From Deltaproteobacteria bacterium ADurb.Bin207 (lineage in GTDB: Bacteria; Myxococcota_A; Polyangia; Polyangiales; Polyangiaceae): a stretch of 64,000 bases of DNA. The position numbers and the translations under genes were made by a program. Below the pieces are notes generated by a model. It saw only the letters and a list, made by a program, of their open reading frames with translations, was not told where the DNA came from and searched no databases. Of this stretch, positions 45,948-53,890 are shown piece after piece (the first letter of the stretch is position 1; every line of letters begins with the position of its first letter). The stretch lies in contig MWCO01000009.1 in assembly GCA_002070115.1 (NCBI GenBank), positions 62,001-126,000 of the forward strand, in the 5' to 3' direction.

Positions 45948-47066
45948 TCAGGGGTCGTCGATGTAAACGGTCCATAGCGGGTTCTTGTCCAAGCTCAACC
46001 CCACACAATTCGGCATTCCCCAGTAGCTTCCGCTTTCCGTAAAAAGAAACGTCTCTTGAATGATCCAGCGCCCCGGCGCCAGATACAGTTCCGATGCATA
46101 TGAGTGGTAACCGGCGTGGTGCTCATACAAACCCGAATACGCCCAAGCGTCGTCCGTGGGACAGACAATATCCTCTTGGTGGGGTTGCCACGTGCCGTGA
46201 TAGAAAACGACTCGCAGAACATCGTCATAGGTTTTTCCAAGGTTCTTCCCCCAGTCCCCCTGGGGTGATCGTCCATGAGCAGGGCGGAATGTCGGCAGTC
46301 GCTCGACAACGACCGTGCGGTTCCAGGCTCGTGCCGGAGTGTCGAGATATGGGGCGCCTGGTTGGTTCTGCGCGCGGATACGCAATCCTTCTTTGACGGC
46401 CGGTTGCCCATTACCCCCGGGTAAGGGCAATCCCCCGGCTGCTGCCCAGGCTAGACCGTCGTTGGCCGACGTCTGTGCGGCACCGTACCCAAATGCCACC
46501 GAAGGATGACATTGGTCGGTCGCTAGATAATCTCCGACCTCCGTGAAGCTCCCATCATCCCCCAAAAACAAATGGGCATAGGTTGCCGTACAACCTTCGG
46601 TGCCATAGCCCTTGCCCCACACGAATAAGTCACCAGAAATCCCCAAAGAAAAGAAATGGTCATACAGAAAGACGAAGTCCGCGGAAGCCGGGAAGTAAGT
46701 ATACGTACCGTACAACACGCCGTCGTGATGCCGAGTCCGCACAACTGTCGTGGTGGAGGGGAAGTACTGCCGCAAATCGATCGGCTCGATCGCGCCACCC
46801 GCGTGTCCGCCCCCACCCTCGACCGCGCCATCGGAGCCGACGTCTTCGAAGCCACCCTCGATATTCGCACCGCCGTCGCCTCCCAACTCAGCGTCGCCCC
46901 CCGTTTCTTGAAGGCCGCCACCGGACCCTCCCCGCGAAGGTGGCGCCTCGGCCATGGCTCCATCCGGTGGTATGAAACCATTCGAGGATTCTCCCGTGCG
47001 CTGGCACCCCAGATCACCAATAAGCACGATGAGGACAGCCAGCGACACCAGACAACGGTCAACCAT
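45948..47066 (-). CDS. Lipoprotein, uncharacterised, with Gly-rich linker
   Basis: The 372-residue protein starts at ATG 47066 with GGGGGAG about 7 nt upstream. The hydrophobic signal ends in GDLGC (Cys21), a lipobox with an atypical -3 residue. A Gly/Ala/Asp-rich linker (about 25-95) precedes a domain of about 270 residues rich in aromatic residues and cysteines: VLYGTYTYFPASADFVFLYD, LFVWGKGYGTEGC, DDVLRVVFYHGTWQPHQEDIVC. I recognise no family. The promoter may include a TATAAT on the minus strand at 47240-47245. Confidence 0.65.
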   Translation of the reverse strand: MVDRCLVSLAVLIVLIGDLGCQRTGESSNGFIPPDGAMAEAPPSRGGSGGGLQETGGDAELGGDGGANIEGGFEDVGSDGAVEGGGGHAGGAIEPIDLRQYFPSTTTVVRTRHHDGVLYGTYTYFPASADFVFLYDHFFSLGISGDLFVWGKGYGTEGCTATYAHLFLGDDGSFTEVGDYLATDQCHPSVAFGYGAAQTSANDGLAWAAAGGLPLPGGNGQPAVKEGLRIRAQNQPGAPYLDTPARAWNRTVVVERLPTFRPAHGRSPQGDWGKNLGKTYDDVLRVVFYHGTWQPHQEDIVCPTDDAWAYSGLYEHHAGYHSYASELYLAPGRWIIQETFLFTESGSYWGMPNCVGLSLDKNPLWTVYIDDP

Positions 47067-47405
47067 TCGTACTCCCCCAAGAGCCAACGAGCACCCCTGA
47101 TATTGTAGGCGTTGCCATTTCCACTTCAAGTCACGGTTGGCCGCTCGAACCCATACGGTCGAAAGCCAAAACACAAAGGTGTCGGCGCCGGGGTGTCGCA
47201 AGCCACCCACGGTGTCGAGAATTCGTATAACCTACTGATATTATATGTATTATTTGCACGCCTCGAACGTACGACCTCATCCGGCGTTAGCCGTCGTTTT
47301 CACCAACGTTCGATCGAGACGCGACCCAAGACCGACCTTGAAAATTCTTTGCAGCCACGGGTCCTTGCGACGGCGTTCCACAAACCCTTCGATGTCTCCA
47401 CCGCA
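47067..47405. other. Intergenic region, 339 bp, no gene recognised
   Basis: It separates the lipoprotein gene from the histidine kinase gene, both on the minus strand. A strongly A+T-rich patch at 47225-47256 stands out. Open frames here do not look coding. Confidence 0.5.
47240..47245 (-). promoter_or_regulatory. Possible -10 box TATAAT for the lipoprotein gene
   Basis: A perfect TATAAT on the minus strand inside the A+T-rich patch, about 174 nt upstream of the lipoprotein ATG. No matching -35 hexamer is seen at 16-18 bp, so this is weak. Confidence 0.25.
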
Positions 47406-48911
47406 TCACCGGGACGATTCCCCGATGCTATCCGTATCGGGATTAGCCCAGGGTAATTTGACGACGAATCGAGCGCCTCCATATTCGCCATCTTCCGCGT
47501 GTATCGTCCCCCCCGCACTTTCTATCAACCCTCTGCATACGGCCAGACCGAGTCCTGTACCCGCTCCTACTTCCTTGGTGGTTACGAACGGCTCGAACAA
47601 CGCATCCCGGATCTCATCCGAAATGCCAGGGCCATCATCCTCCACCTCGAGACAAGCGCCTGCCAATTCCTTTTTCAATCGAACCCAGACGCGCCCTTTG
47701 CCCGCCACCGCATCGGCCGCATTGAGCAACAAGTTGATAAGCACTTGCGTGAGGTGTCCTCGCGCCAGAGAAACGAGTTCCGTGGCGTGTATTTCTCGCA
47801 CGAGTTCGATGTTTCGGTAGGCACGCTGCGGTTCGATGAGCGCACACGCGTCTTCTATCGCCTGATGGGGGAAACATGGTTCCTCACCCGTCCGATCGTG
47901 GGACGCCGTCGCCGGTCGTGCAAAGTCCAGCAGTTGCCTCAAGGTTTCATGAATTCTTTCCGTTTCCTTTCGCATGCGGAGCAGAAAATCTTTCTGTTCC
48001 TGTTCGGAAAGGTCCTCGGACAACATCAGGTCCAGAAGTCCGAGGATGGCTGCGATCGGGTTGCCTATTTCATGCGCCAGTCCCGCGGACAGCTTGCCCA
48101 CGGAAGCCAATCGCTCCGAACGAACGAGCGTACGTTGCGCGCTTCGAAGATCGTCGGTGGTTTTTTCCAGCTCATGAACCTTCTGCCGGAGGGTCTCTTC
48201 TTCCGAGCGGAGTTGCTGCGTCATCTCAGAAAAACTCGCGCCAAGGGCAGCGATTTCACGGGCGCCCGCGCGAGGAACCTCGAGTTTGCGTGCGCCCGCC
48301 GACACTCGACTCGCCGCCACCACCAACCGGTCGAGAGGACGTACGATCACATACGTCAAGGCCATGTACGTGAACACGAGAAACGCCAGCGCAAAAAAAG
48401 CGGTGTAGTAGCCAACCAATCGGACGAGGGGCTGTGCACGAACGGTCTCGTCATCCGTACGGACGATCGCCAGCACTGATCCATCGCTCGAGGGAACGAG
48501 CACCTCCAACGCGCGTCCTTCCGCCGTTTCGATGGTGCGCGTACGTTCGGTGTTCCCGGGCACGGTTCGTGGTAGCGACGCGGCGGCCGGAGTATCGCCA
48601 GCATGCTGAAGCTGATTGCCTTGCGCATCGTAAATGGCGATGGCCGTCACGCCACCGTACCCAATCTCGGCCTGCAAGAGCGGGCCGAGTTCATGGGCCA
48701 ATCGCGTGGTCCGTGCGTCCAATACATGCGCGGCAACGGCGCGGCCCATCGATCGTGCCGCCAAGTCCCAGGAAGACTGAAGCGTAGAGTGAGTAAGCCC
48801 AACCACGGCAAAATAAAGCGGAACGAATGCGAGCAACATCATGCCCGCCAGAGCAAGCAGAAGCTGCAACCGAATTCCCGGTCTCAAGGTCGAGCCTTTC
48901 GCAACTCGCAT
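47406..48911 (-). CDS. NtrB-type membrane sensor histidine kinase
   Basis: The 501-residue kinase has two transmembrane helices (about 15-38 and 164-190) enclosing a periplasmic sensor domain of about 125 residues. A HAMP segment (190-235, IVRPLDRLVVAASRVSAG), a short coiled coil and the dimerisation/phosphoacceptor box ERLASVGKLSAGLAHEIGNP (His280) follow. The ATPase domain shows the N box (LINLLLNAADAV), G1 (EDDGPGIS) and G2 (GAGTGLGLAVC). The GLAHEIGNP H-box is of the NtrB/AtoS type. The nearest regulator gene is the H1-tailed response regulator 202 bp upstream on the same strand, the likely partner. The signal sensed is unknown. Confidence 0.92.
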   Translation of the reverse strand: MRVAKGSTLRPGIRLQLLLALAGMMLLAFVPLYFAVVGLTHSTLQSSWDLAARSMGRAVAAHVLDARTTRLAHELGPLLQAEIGYGGVTAIAIYDAQGNQLQHAGDTPAAASLPRTVPGNTERTRTIETAEGRALEVLVPSSDGSVLAIVRTDDETVRAQPLVRLVGYYTAFFALAFLVFTYMALTYVIVRPLDRLVVAASRVSAGARKLEVPRAGAREIAALGASFSEMTQQLRSEEETLRQKVHELEKTTDDLRSAQRTLVRSERLASVGKLSAGLAHEIGNPIAAILGLLDLMLSEDLSEQEQKDFLLRMRKETERIHETLRQLLDFARPATASHDRTGEEPCFPHQAIEDACALIEPQRAYRNIELVREIHATELVSLARGHLTQVLINLLLNAADAVAGKGRVWVRLKKELAGACLEVEDDGPGISDEIRDALFEPFVTTKEVGAGTGLGLAVCRGLIESAGGTIHAEDGEYGGARFVVKLPWANPDTDSIGESSR

Positions 48912-49027
48912 CGCTCAACATAATATCCTGCATTTTTCGTTGGTTGAGACAACACGACTCCATGAGGGAAACCATCTTCGCCATTGGCTTCGTCGAGGAT
49001 ATCCAAGACGATGCGAAGCCTTTTCAT
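48884..49027 (-). CDS. Possible small protein between regulator and kinase genes
   Basis: A 47-codon frame begins with ATG 49027 (MKRLRIVLDILDEANGEDGF...) and ends 28 bp inside the kinase gene. CAGGTG lies directly before the ATG. The first 20 residues look like a plausible acidic helix. It could equally be chance coding in the 202-bp gap. No homologue is recognised. Confidence 0.25.
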   Translation of the reverse strand: MKRLRIVLDILDEANGEDGFPHGVVLSQPTKNAGYYVERCELRKARP

Positions 49028-49113
49028 CACCTGTAGAAAGTGAGTGTCGAACGAAGGGCAGATAGGCAGGGTCGTTTCGACAAGAAGCGGTAGGGACTGC
49101 GAGCCACAACCAA

Positions 49114-50427
49114 TCATCGACTGGATGATTTTTTGGTCGAGGCTTTCTTCGTCGATTTCTTGGGAGCGGTCTTCTTTGCCACAGTTTTTGATGCGGCCTT
49201 GGTTGTCGTCTTTGGGTTCGCCACCTTCTTGGCTGGTGCCTTCTTGGCTGGCGCTTTCTTGGCTGGCGCTTTCTTGGTCGTCGCTTTCTTGGTCGTCGCT
49301 TTCTTGGTCGTCGCTTTCTTGGCTGGCGCTTCTTTGGTCGTCGCCCTTTTGCATGCGGCTCTCTTCGACGATTTTTTTGTCGCGTCTTTCCCCGGAGCCA
49401 TATCGCTAGCTTTTTTAGTCGCTGGTTTACTTTCGGCTACTTTCTTCGTTTTGCCAATTTTCGCAGCCTTATTTGCGGATTTTTTCGGTATGGCGTTGTT
49501 GGGTTTTTCCTCGCGCGACGCCTTTTGCATCTCGGTTGCCGTCGATGGCTCCGATGAGGAAGGACGCGGTCCCGGTCGCTGTGTGATCGGTTCTTCTTCC
49601 TCATCTTCTTCCAACGTTTCGATGGCAGCAGGTGGATCCACCCCCCACGCCCCGTGGTTTGACGATGATGCCGGTGGTGGAGGACGTAGCGTGACCGCCA
49701 TGGAAAACTCGTCTTCCTCGTTGTCGTCGATGACATCTACGGAAAGCGGTTGGTGTGAAGCATAAAGCGTTTTATCGAAGTGCGTTTCCGCGGCCACCGG
49801 CTCACCATGGTCGAACTTCTGAGCAGATGCGTGATGCTGTCCGCCCCAACTGTGGGCCGACTCATTCATCGACGGATCGTACGCGCGTGTTTCCGATGCG
49901 CCATGCTCCTCGATTGGCGCCCGATCGGATTCCTCGCCATCTGTGTCGTCCTCGAAGTCATCCGAGTTGGAGTGGTCCTCTTGCTCCGAGGTGTGGGAAC
50001 CGAAAAGCGACGGTTGTTCTACGACGGGCGGTTCATGACCTCTTTCCGTCAGAACCTGAGAAATTTTGCGGTCGAGATCTCGAAACTCGAAAGGTTTGTC
50101 GATGTAGGCATCAGCGCCATAGAGCGGAGATGTAAGCTCGTTGAGACTTTGTCCGATGCCCGTGAGCATGATGACACCGGTATGATGCAAGCTAATGCTC
50201 TCACGAATGCGTCGGCAGACTTCCCAACCGCTCATGCCGGGCATCATGACATCGAGCACAACCAAGTCGGGAAGGCTGCTTTCCGCTTCTCTCCAAGCCG
50301 CTTCTCCATCGGACGCCTCGAGGACTGAATAGCCGAGGGTACGCACATGTCGAGCCACCAATGCCAGCATGCTGGGTTCATCATCGGCGACCAAGACAAC
50401 GGGAGTCGTCCGCGTGCTCTTGTTCAC
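49114..50427 (-). CDS. Response regulator with histone H1-like Lys/Ala-rich C-terminal tail
   Basis: The 437-residue protein starts at GTG 50427, with AAGGAG 8 nt upstream. The receiver domain (about 8-128) is complete: acidic pair D15-D16, phosphoacceptor D59 (LVVLDVMMPG), T89 and K111 (IDKPF). An acidic, Ser/His-rich linker (about 135-310) follows. The last 130 or so residues are a Lys/Ala/Thr tail with tandem KKATT and KKAPA pentads, like histone H1 and bacterial H1-like proteins that bind DNA without sequence preference. No standard output domain is present. A role in phosphorylation-controlled nucleoid binding is inferred. The kinase gene lies downstream. Confidence 0.88.
   Translation of the reverse strand: MNKSTRTTPVVLVADDEPSMLALVARHVRTLGYSVLEASDGEAAWREAESSLPDLVVLDVMMPGMSGWEVCRRIRESISLHHTGVIMLTGIGQSLNELTSPLYGADAYIDKPFEFRDLDRKISQVLTERGHEPPVVEQPSLFGSHTSEQEDHSNSDDFEDDTDGEESDRAPIEEHGASETRAYDPSMNESAHSWGGQHHASAQKFDHGEPVAAETHFDKTLYASHQPLSVDVIDDNEEDEFSMAVTLRPPPPASSSNHGAWGVDPPAAIETLEEDEEEEPITQRPGPRPSSSEPSTATEMQKASREEKPNNAIPKKSANKAAKIGKTKKVAESKPATKKASDMAPGKDATKKSSKRAACKRATTKEAPAKKATTKKATTKKATTKKAPAKKAPAKKAPAKKVANPKTTTKAASKTVAKKTAPKKSTKKASTKKSSSR
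49228..49332 (-). repeat. Seven tandem 15-bp units encoding KKAPA/KKATT
   Basis: In plus-strand order there are three units of the TTCTTGGCTGGCGCT type (the first slightly diverged), three of TTCTTGGTCGTCGCT, and one more of the first type. They encode the pentad repeats of the H1-like tail. The block arrangement indicates expansion by slippage or unequal exchange. Confidence 0.9.
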
Positions 50428-50872
50428 TTCGCCATCTCCTTGCTTGTCGACACCCACGGTAACCAATGCGGGCACTGCTCTCGCCTGGGCGTGCGTGTGC
50501 AAAACGTCATGGGGTGAATTGGAGTACGGCAACTCGGGTTAGGTCAAGCATGCGCTTCCGTGAGAGGCGAAATAACGTACGGATTTCGGAGCGCCCACCT
50601 CGAAACCTCAAAAATCCACCCAAATACGGATGAATTGGGCCATAACGCCCAAGAAACGGGAACAATCCAAGCGTTTGGGGCGTCATGATAAAACAGCCCA
50701 CGCCGGATCTGCCTCGGGATAAAGGACTTAACTATTGAAATATAAACGATATTTTATTTTTCGCCGTTTTTCTGAGACCCGGGCGAAGGCCGAAAACGTC
50801 GCTCCCCTTCTGCCCCAAGGCTCGAAGTTCTGGCGCGTCTGACCAATCAATGATGCTGTATTCGAACCCGAT
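50428..50872. other. Intergenic region, 445 bp, divergent promoters expected
   Basis: It lies between the response regulator (-) and the MoxR-operon (+). It contains the A+T-rich element at 50726-50762 and no recognised gene. If translation of the regulator began further upstream, up to 105 bp more could be coding. Confidence 0.5.
50726..50762 (+). promoter_or_regulatory. A+T-rich element ACTTAACTA.TTGAA..TATTTT
   Basis: The 9-mer ACTTAACTA (50726-50734) is followed at once by TTGAAA and, 10 nt later, by TATTTTA. It resembles the element at 8721. It lies about 110 bp before the first possible start of the MoxR operon and may contain its promoter. No confident -35/-10 pair was assigned. Confidence 0.3.
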
Positions 50873-52804
50873 GTGAGTTCTGTCGTGAATCAGAATCAGC
50901 CCCACGCCCTTCGCACGATTCGATCCAAAGCTCGCTGGACGGGGATGCGTTTGCGTTTCTCCGAGACTCTGCGATGGGTCACCCTCACTATCCCCGTTCC
51001 CTTGTTGGTCGCGATAGGCTGCCTGGCTCTGATCAAGATCCAACGACTGGATTGGATCGCTTCTCGTCCTTATCTCATCGCGATAGCGGCCTCTTGGGTG
51101 ATTAGCGTTGGGGCGGCCATGTATCCATGGTTGCGGCGTCGTCCGGCGTACGAAGGAGCGATTGCTCTGGACCGCTATCACGGGCTCCATGATCGCTTGA
51201 CGAATGCGCTGTACTTTTCTTCGTCGGCGTTTTCGGAACCCACGGCCTTGATGCAACTTGCCGTTCGAGACGGCTGTGCGCACGCGAAAGATCTTCGTCC
51301 GGCGAAGGCGGCGCCGATTGTCTGGCCGCCCGGAGTATGGCTTGCCGCGGCGCTAGCTGCCGTGGTCGTTGTGGTAGCGGCGCTCGAGGTTCGAACGACA
51401 CGGACCGTTGCTGAGGCGAAAACGATCGATGCGGTCGCGTTGAATGCCGACGATATCGATTATTTCCGCGAGACGCTCAAGGAGTTGGAAAACCGCAACC
51501 AAGAACCGGAAGTGCAACAAGCCATCGATAAATTCAATCAACTCGTCGAGGATATCGCGAACCAACGGCTTGAGAGAACGGAAGCATTTCGACGGATGGA
51601 GGCGCTGGACCGGGAGCTTCGAGCTGGGACGGCAGCGGATAAAAAAGCTTTGGAAGAAGGTCTCCAACGGATAGCTGAGGAACTACGTCGAAGCGATTTG
51701 ACCAAGCAAGCCGCTGAAGCTCTTGCCAATCAAAAGCTCGAGGAAGCGGAAAAACACCTGAAGGATCTCGCCAAACGCTTACGAGAAAACCCGAAATCCG
51801 TGTCCAAACCGCAGCTCGAACAACTTCGAAAAGCTCTCGAGGAAGCGTCGAAACGAAACGAGGAGCGTCTGCGGGATCTTCAAAACCGGCGTGACGAACT
51901 GCAACGCGAAATGGATCGTTTGTTGAAAAACAAAGACAAAAAGGACGCAGGAACGGACGAACAAGAGGAGCGTTTGCTGCGCAACAAGCGAAGGGAACTC
52001 GAGCAACTCAATCGACAGATCGAACAGCAAGAGCGGGCAAGTCGTCAGTTGAATCGATTGGATCGGGAACTTGCGCAAGCGGCAGCGGATCTGGCTCGTG
52101 ATTTGGGGTTGAGTGCGCAGGACTTGGAAAACGGCGCCGAAGACTTGAATCGAATGGCTCGCGAACAGATGACGGATCAAGAAAAAGAGGAGCTTCGTCG
52201 GCGTATCCAACAAATGCGAGAACTGTTGCGTCAGCAAGGGCAAGGGGGGCAGCCGCGGATGGTTCGAATGACACGGTTTTCACAGCGAGCACGGGGGGGA
52301 GGCCAGCGAGGGCAACGACAATCCGGACAGGGACAATCCGGCCAGGGGCAACAACCGGGTCAAGGGCAATCATCCGGTCAAGGGCAAGGCGAGGAAGTAT
52401 GGGTAATTGGCCCTGATGGACAGAAAGTTCTGATTATGAAATCCGCGGGGGGGGCCAGCCAATCCGGAAGTGGACAGTCCGGGGAACAACCTGGTGGTCA
52501 AGGTGAACAGCCCGGCGGCAAGTCATGGGGCACGGGGCACGATCCGAATCTTACGGGCAAAGCCACGAATCCCCAGATGGGTACGCAAGACGTAACCGCG
52601 GAAGGACTCGACACCGGTCAAGGACCCTCCCGTGCGGAGGTGATTCAGGGAGCTGCAGAACGAGGCTTTGTGGGGCGAGGGTACAAGAAAGTATTTGCGG
52701 AATACGAAACCGTAGCGGAAAAAGCGATCGAAAAAGAAAACGTTCCCCCCGGCTACCGTTTCTACGTCCAGCGGTACTTTCAGCTCATTCGACCACGTGA
52801 ATAG
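50873..52804 (+). CDS. DUF4175-like membrane protein with long coiled coil and Gly/Gln-rich segment
   Basis: The protein is up to 643 residues, with the start at GTG 50873 or ATG 50945. Two N-terminal transmembrane helices and a third near 145-170 (VWLAAALAAVVVVVAALEV) precede a coiled coil of about 250 residues rich in Glu/Gln/Arg/Leu. A low-complexity Gly/Gln/Ser region (about 450-550) follows, then a conserved C-terminal segment (AERGFVGRGYKKVFAEYETVAE and VPPGYRFYVQRYFQLIRP). The latter end is seen in proteins encoded beside MoxR/VWA genes. It heads an operon with MoxR 59 bp downstream. It probably anchors or organises the complex at the membrane. Confidence 0.75.
   Translation: MSSVVNQNQPHALRTIRSKARWTGMRLRFSETLRWVTLTIPVPLLVAIGCLALIKIQRLDWIASRPYLIAIAASWVISVGAAMYPWLRRRPAYEGAIALDRYHGLHDRLTNALYFSSSAFSEPTALMQLAVRDGCAHAKDLRPAKAAPIVWPPGVWLAAALAAVVVVVAALEVRTTRTVAEAKTIDAVALNADDIDYFRETLKELENRNQEPEVQQAIDKFNQLVEDIANQRLERTEAFRRMEALDRELRAGTAADKKALEEGLQRIAEELRRSDLTKQAAEALANQKLEEAEKHLKDLAKRLRENPKSVSKPQLEQLRKALEEASKRNEERLRDLQNRRDELQREMDRLLKNKDKKDAGTDEQEERLLRNKRRELEQLNRQIEQQERASRQLNRLDRELAQAAADLARDLGLSAQDLENGAEDLNRMAREQMTDQEKEELRRRIQQMRELLRQQGQGGQPRMVRMTRFSQRARGGGQRGQRQSGQGQSGQGQQPGQGQSSGQGQGEEVWVIGPDGQKVLIMKSAGGASQSGSGQSGEQPGGQGEQPGGKSWGTGHDPNLTGKATNPQMGTQDVTAEGLDTGQGPSRAEVIQGAAERGFVGRGYKKVFAEYETVAEKAIEKENVPPGYRFYVQRYFQLIRPRE
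52318..52390 (+). repeat. Degenerate tandem repeat coding for GQ-rich segment
   Basis: Imperfect units of the form CAATCCGGNCAGGGNCAA recur four to five times and code for SGQGQ-type repeats in the DUF4175-like protein. Confidence 0.6.
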
Positions 52805-52863
52805 GGTGTGGCACGACGAGTCCGGCTTGCCCATCTTGCTTTCGACTCAACCGAGGTAACCGT

Positions 52864-53874
52864 ATGACGGATTCGAACGATAGGGATCAAACAGAACAAC
52901 GTGTCGAGGATTTCCGAACCAAAATCGGCCGTCTTCGCGAAGAGGTTGGCAAAGTCATCGTGGGTCATCGTGATGTGATCGACGGGGTGATGACGTGCAT
53001 GCTCGCGGGGTCCCACGCGTTGTTGGAAGGAGTTCCGGGCCTGGGAAAAACGATTTTGGTGCGGACGCTTGCAGAATCGCTTTCGCTGCATTTTTCCCGT
53101 ATTCAATTCACGCCGGATCTGATGCCCGCGGACATCATTGGCACCACCGTCATCGATGAGTCCTCTTCCGGTGCCAAGGTCTTTGAGTTTCGACGGGGAC
53201 CTGTTTTCGCCAATATCGTGTTGGCCGACGAGATCAATCGGGCCACGCCCAAAACACAAAGCGCACTGCTCGAAGCCATGCAGGAGCAGCGTGTGACGGT
53301 GGCGAAAACGACCCACAAGCTCGATCTGCCGTTTTTCGTTCTTGCCACACAAAACCCGCTCGAGATGGAGGGAACGTACCCGTTGCCCGAAGCGCAGCTC
53401 GACCGGTTTTTTCTCAAGCTGCAGGTCTCCTTTCCAGACCGCGAACAACTGCATGCCATCGTGGACCGCACCACCGGCAGCCACATGCCCACCGTCGAAC
53501 CCGTGTTGGATGGACAGGCCATCTTGCAATTGCAACAGCTCGTGCGGGAGGTGCCTGTCGCACGGCATGTGCAGGACTACGCCATTCGATTGCTTCAAGC
53601 CTGTCACCCCGATGGCGATGAAGCGCCCGATATGGTACGTCGGTTCGTTCGCTTCGGACCATCGCCCCGTGGCGCGCAAGCCACCTTGCTGGCCGCAAAA
53701 ATACGCGCGCTGTTCGAAGGGCGTTTCGCCGCCTCCACCGACGACGTGAAGGCGGTTGCTTTGCCGGCGTTGCGGCATCGTGTCCTGCTCAACTTCGAAG
53801 GGGAAGCAGAAGGAGTGAGACCCGACCAGGTCCTCGAACACATCATCAAAAAACTTCCGGAAAGCAAGGCCTGA
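52864..53874 (+). CDS. MoxR-family AAA+ ATPase
   Basis: The 336-residue cytoplasmic ATPase has Walker A GVPGLGKT (about 57-64), the MoxR-specific FTPDLMPADIIGTT, Walker B VLADEINRATPKTQSALLEAMQE and sensor 1 VLATQNPLEMEGTYPLPEAQLDRF. MoxR proteins act as chaperones with partner VWA proteins. Here the partners are the DUF58 and VWA genes that follow at 16 bp and beyond. GAGG lies before the ATG. The motif set is complete, so the ATPase should be active. Confidence 0.95.
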   Translation: MTDSNDRDQTEQRVEDFRTKIGRLREEVGKVIVGHRDVIDGVMTCMLAGSHALLEGVPGLGKTILVRTLAESLSLHFSRIQFTPDLMPADIIGTTVIDESSSGAKVFEFRRGPVFANIVLADEINRATPKTQSALLEAMQEQRVTVAKTTHKLDLPFFVLATQNPLEMEGTYPLPEAQLDRFFLKLQVSFPDREQLHAIVDRTTGSHMPTVEPVLDGQAILQLQQLVREVPVARHVQDYAIRLLQACHPDGDEAPDMVRRFVRFGPSPRGAQATLLAAKIRALFEGRFAASTDDVKAVALPALRHRVLLNFEGEAEGVRPDQVLEHIIKKLPESKA

Positions 53875-53890
53875 GCCTGGAGACACCGCC

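Noticed and set aside
49228-49332. Regular repeats suggesting a CRISPR array
   Set aside because: Units are 15 bp, directly adjacent without spacers, and in frame with a Lys/Ala-rich protein tail.
52808-52830. TGGCAC-like -24 element of a sigma-54 promoter before MoxR
   Set aside because: The required TTGC at -12 spacing is missing; other TGGCAC occurrences in the window fail in the same way.
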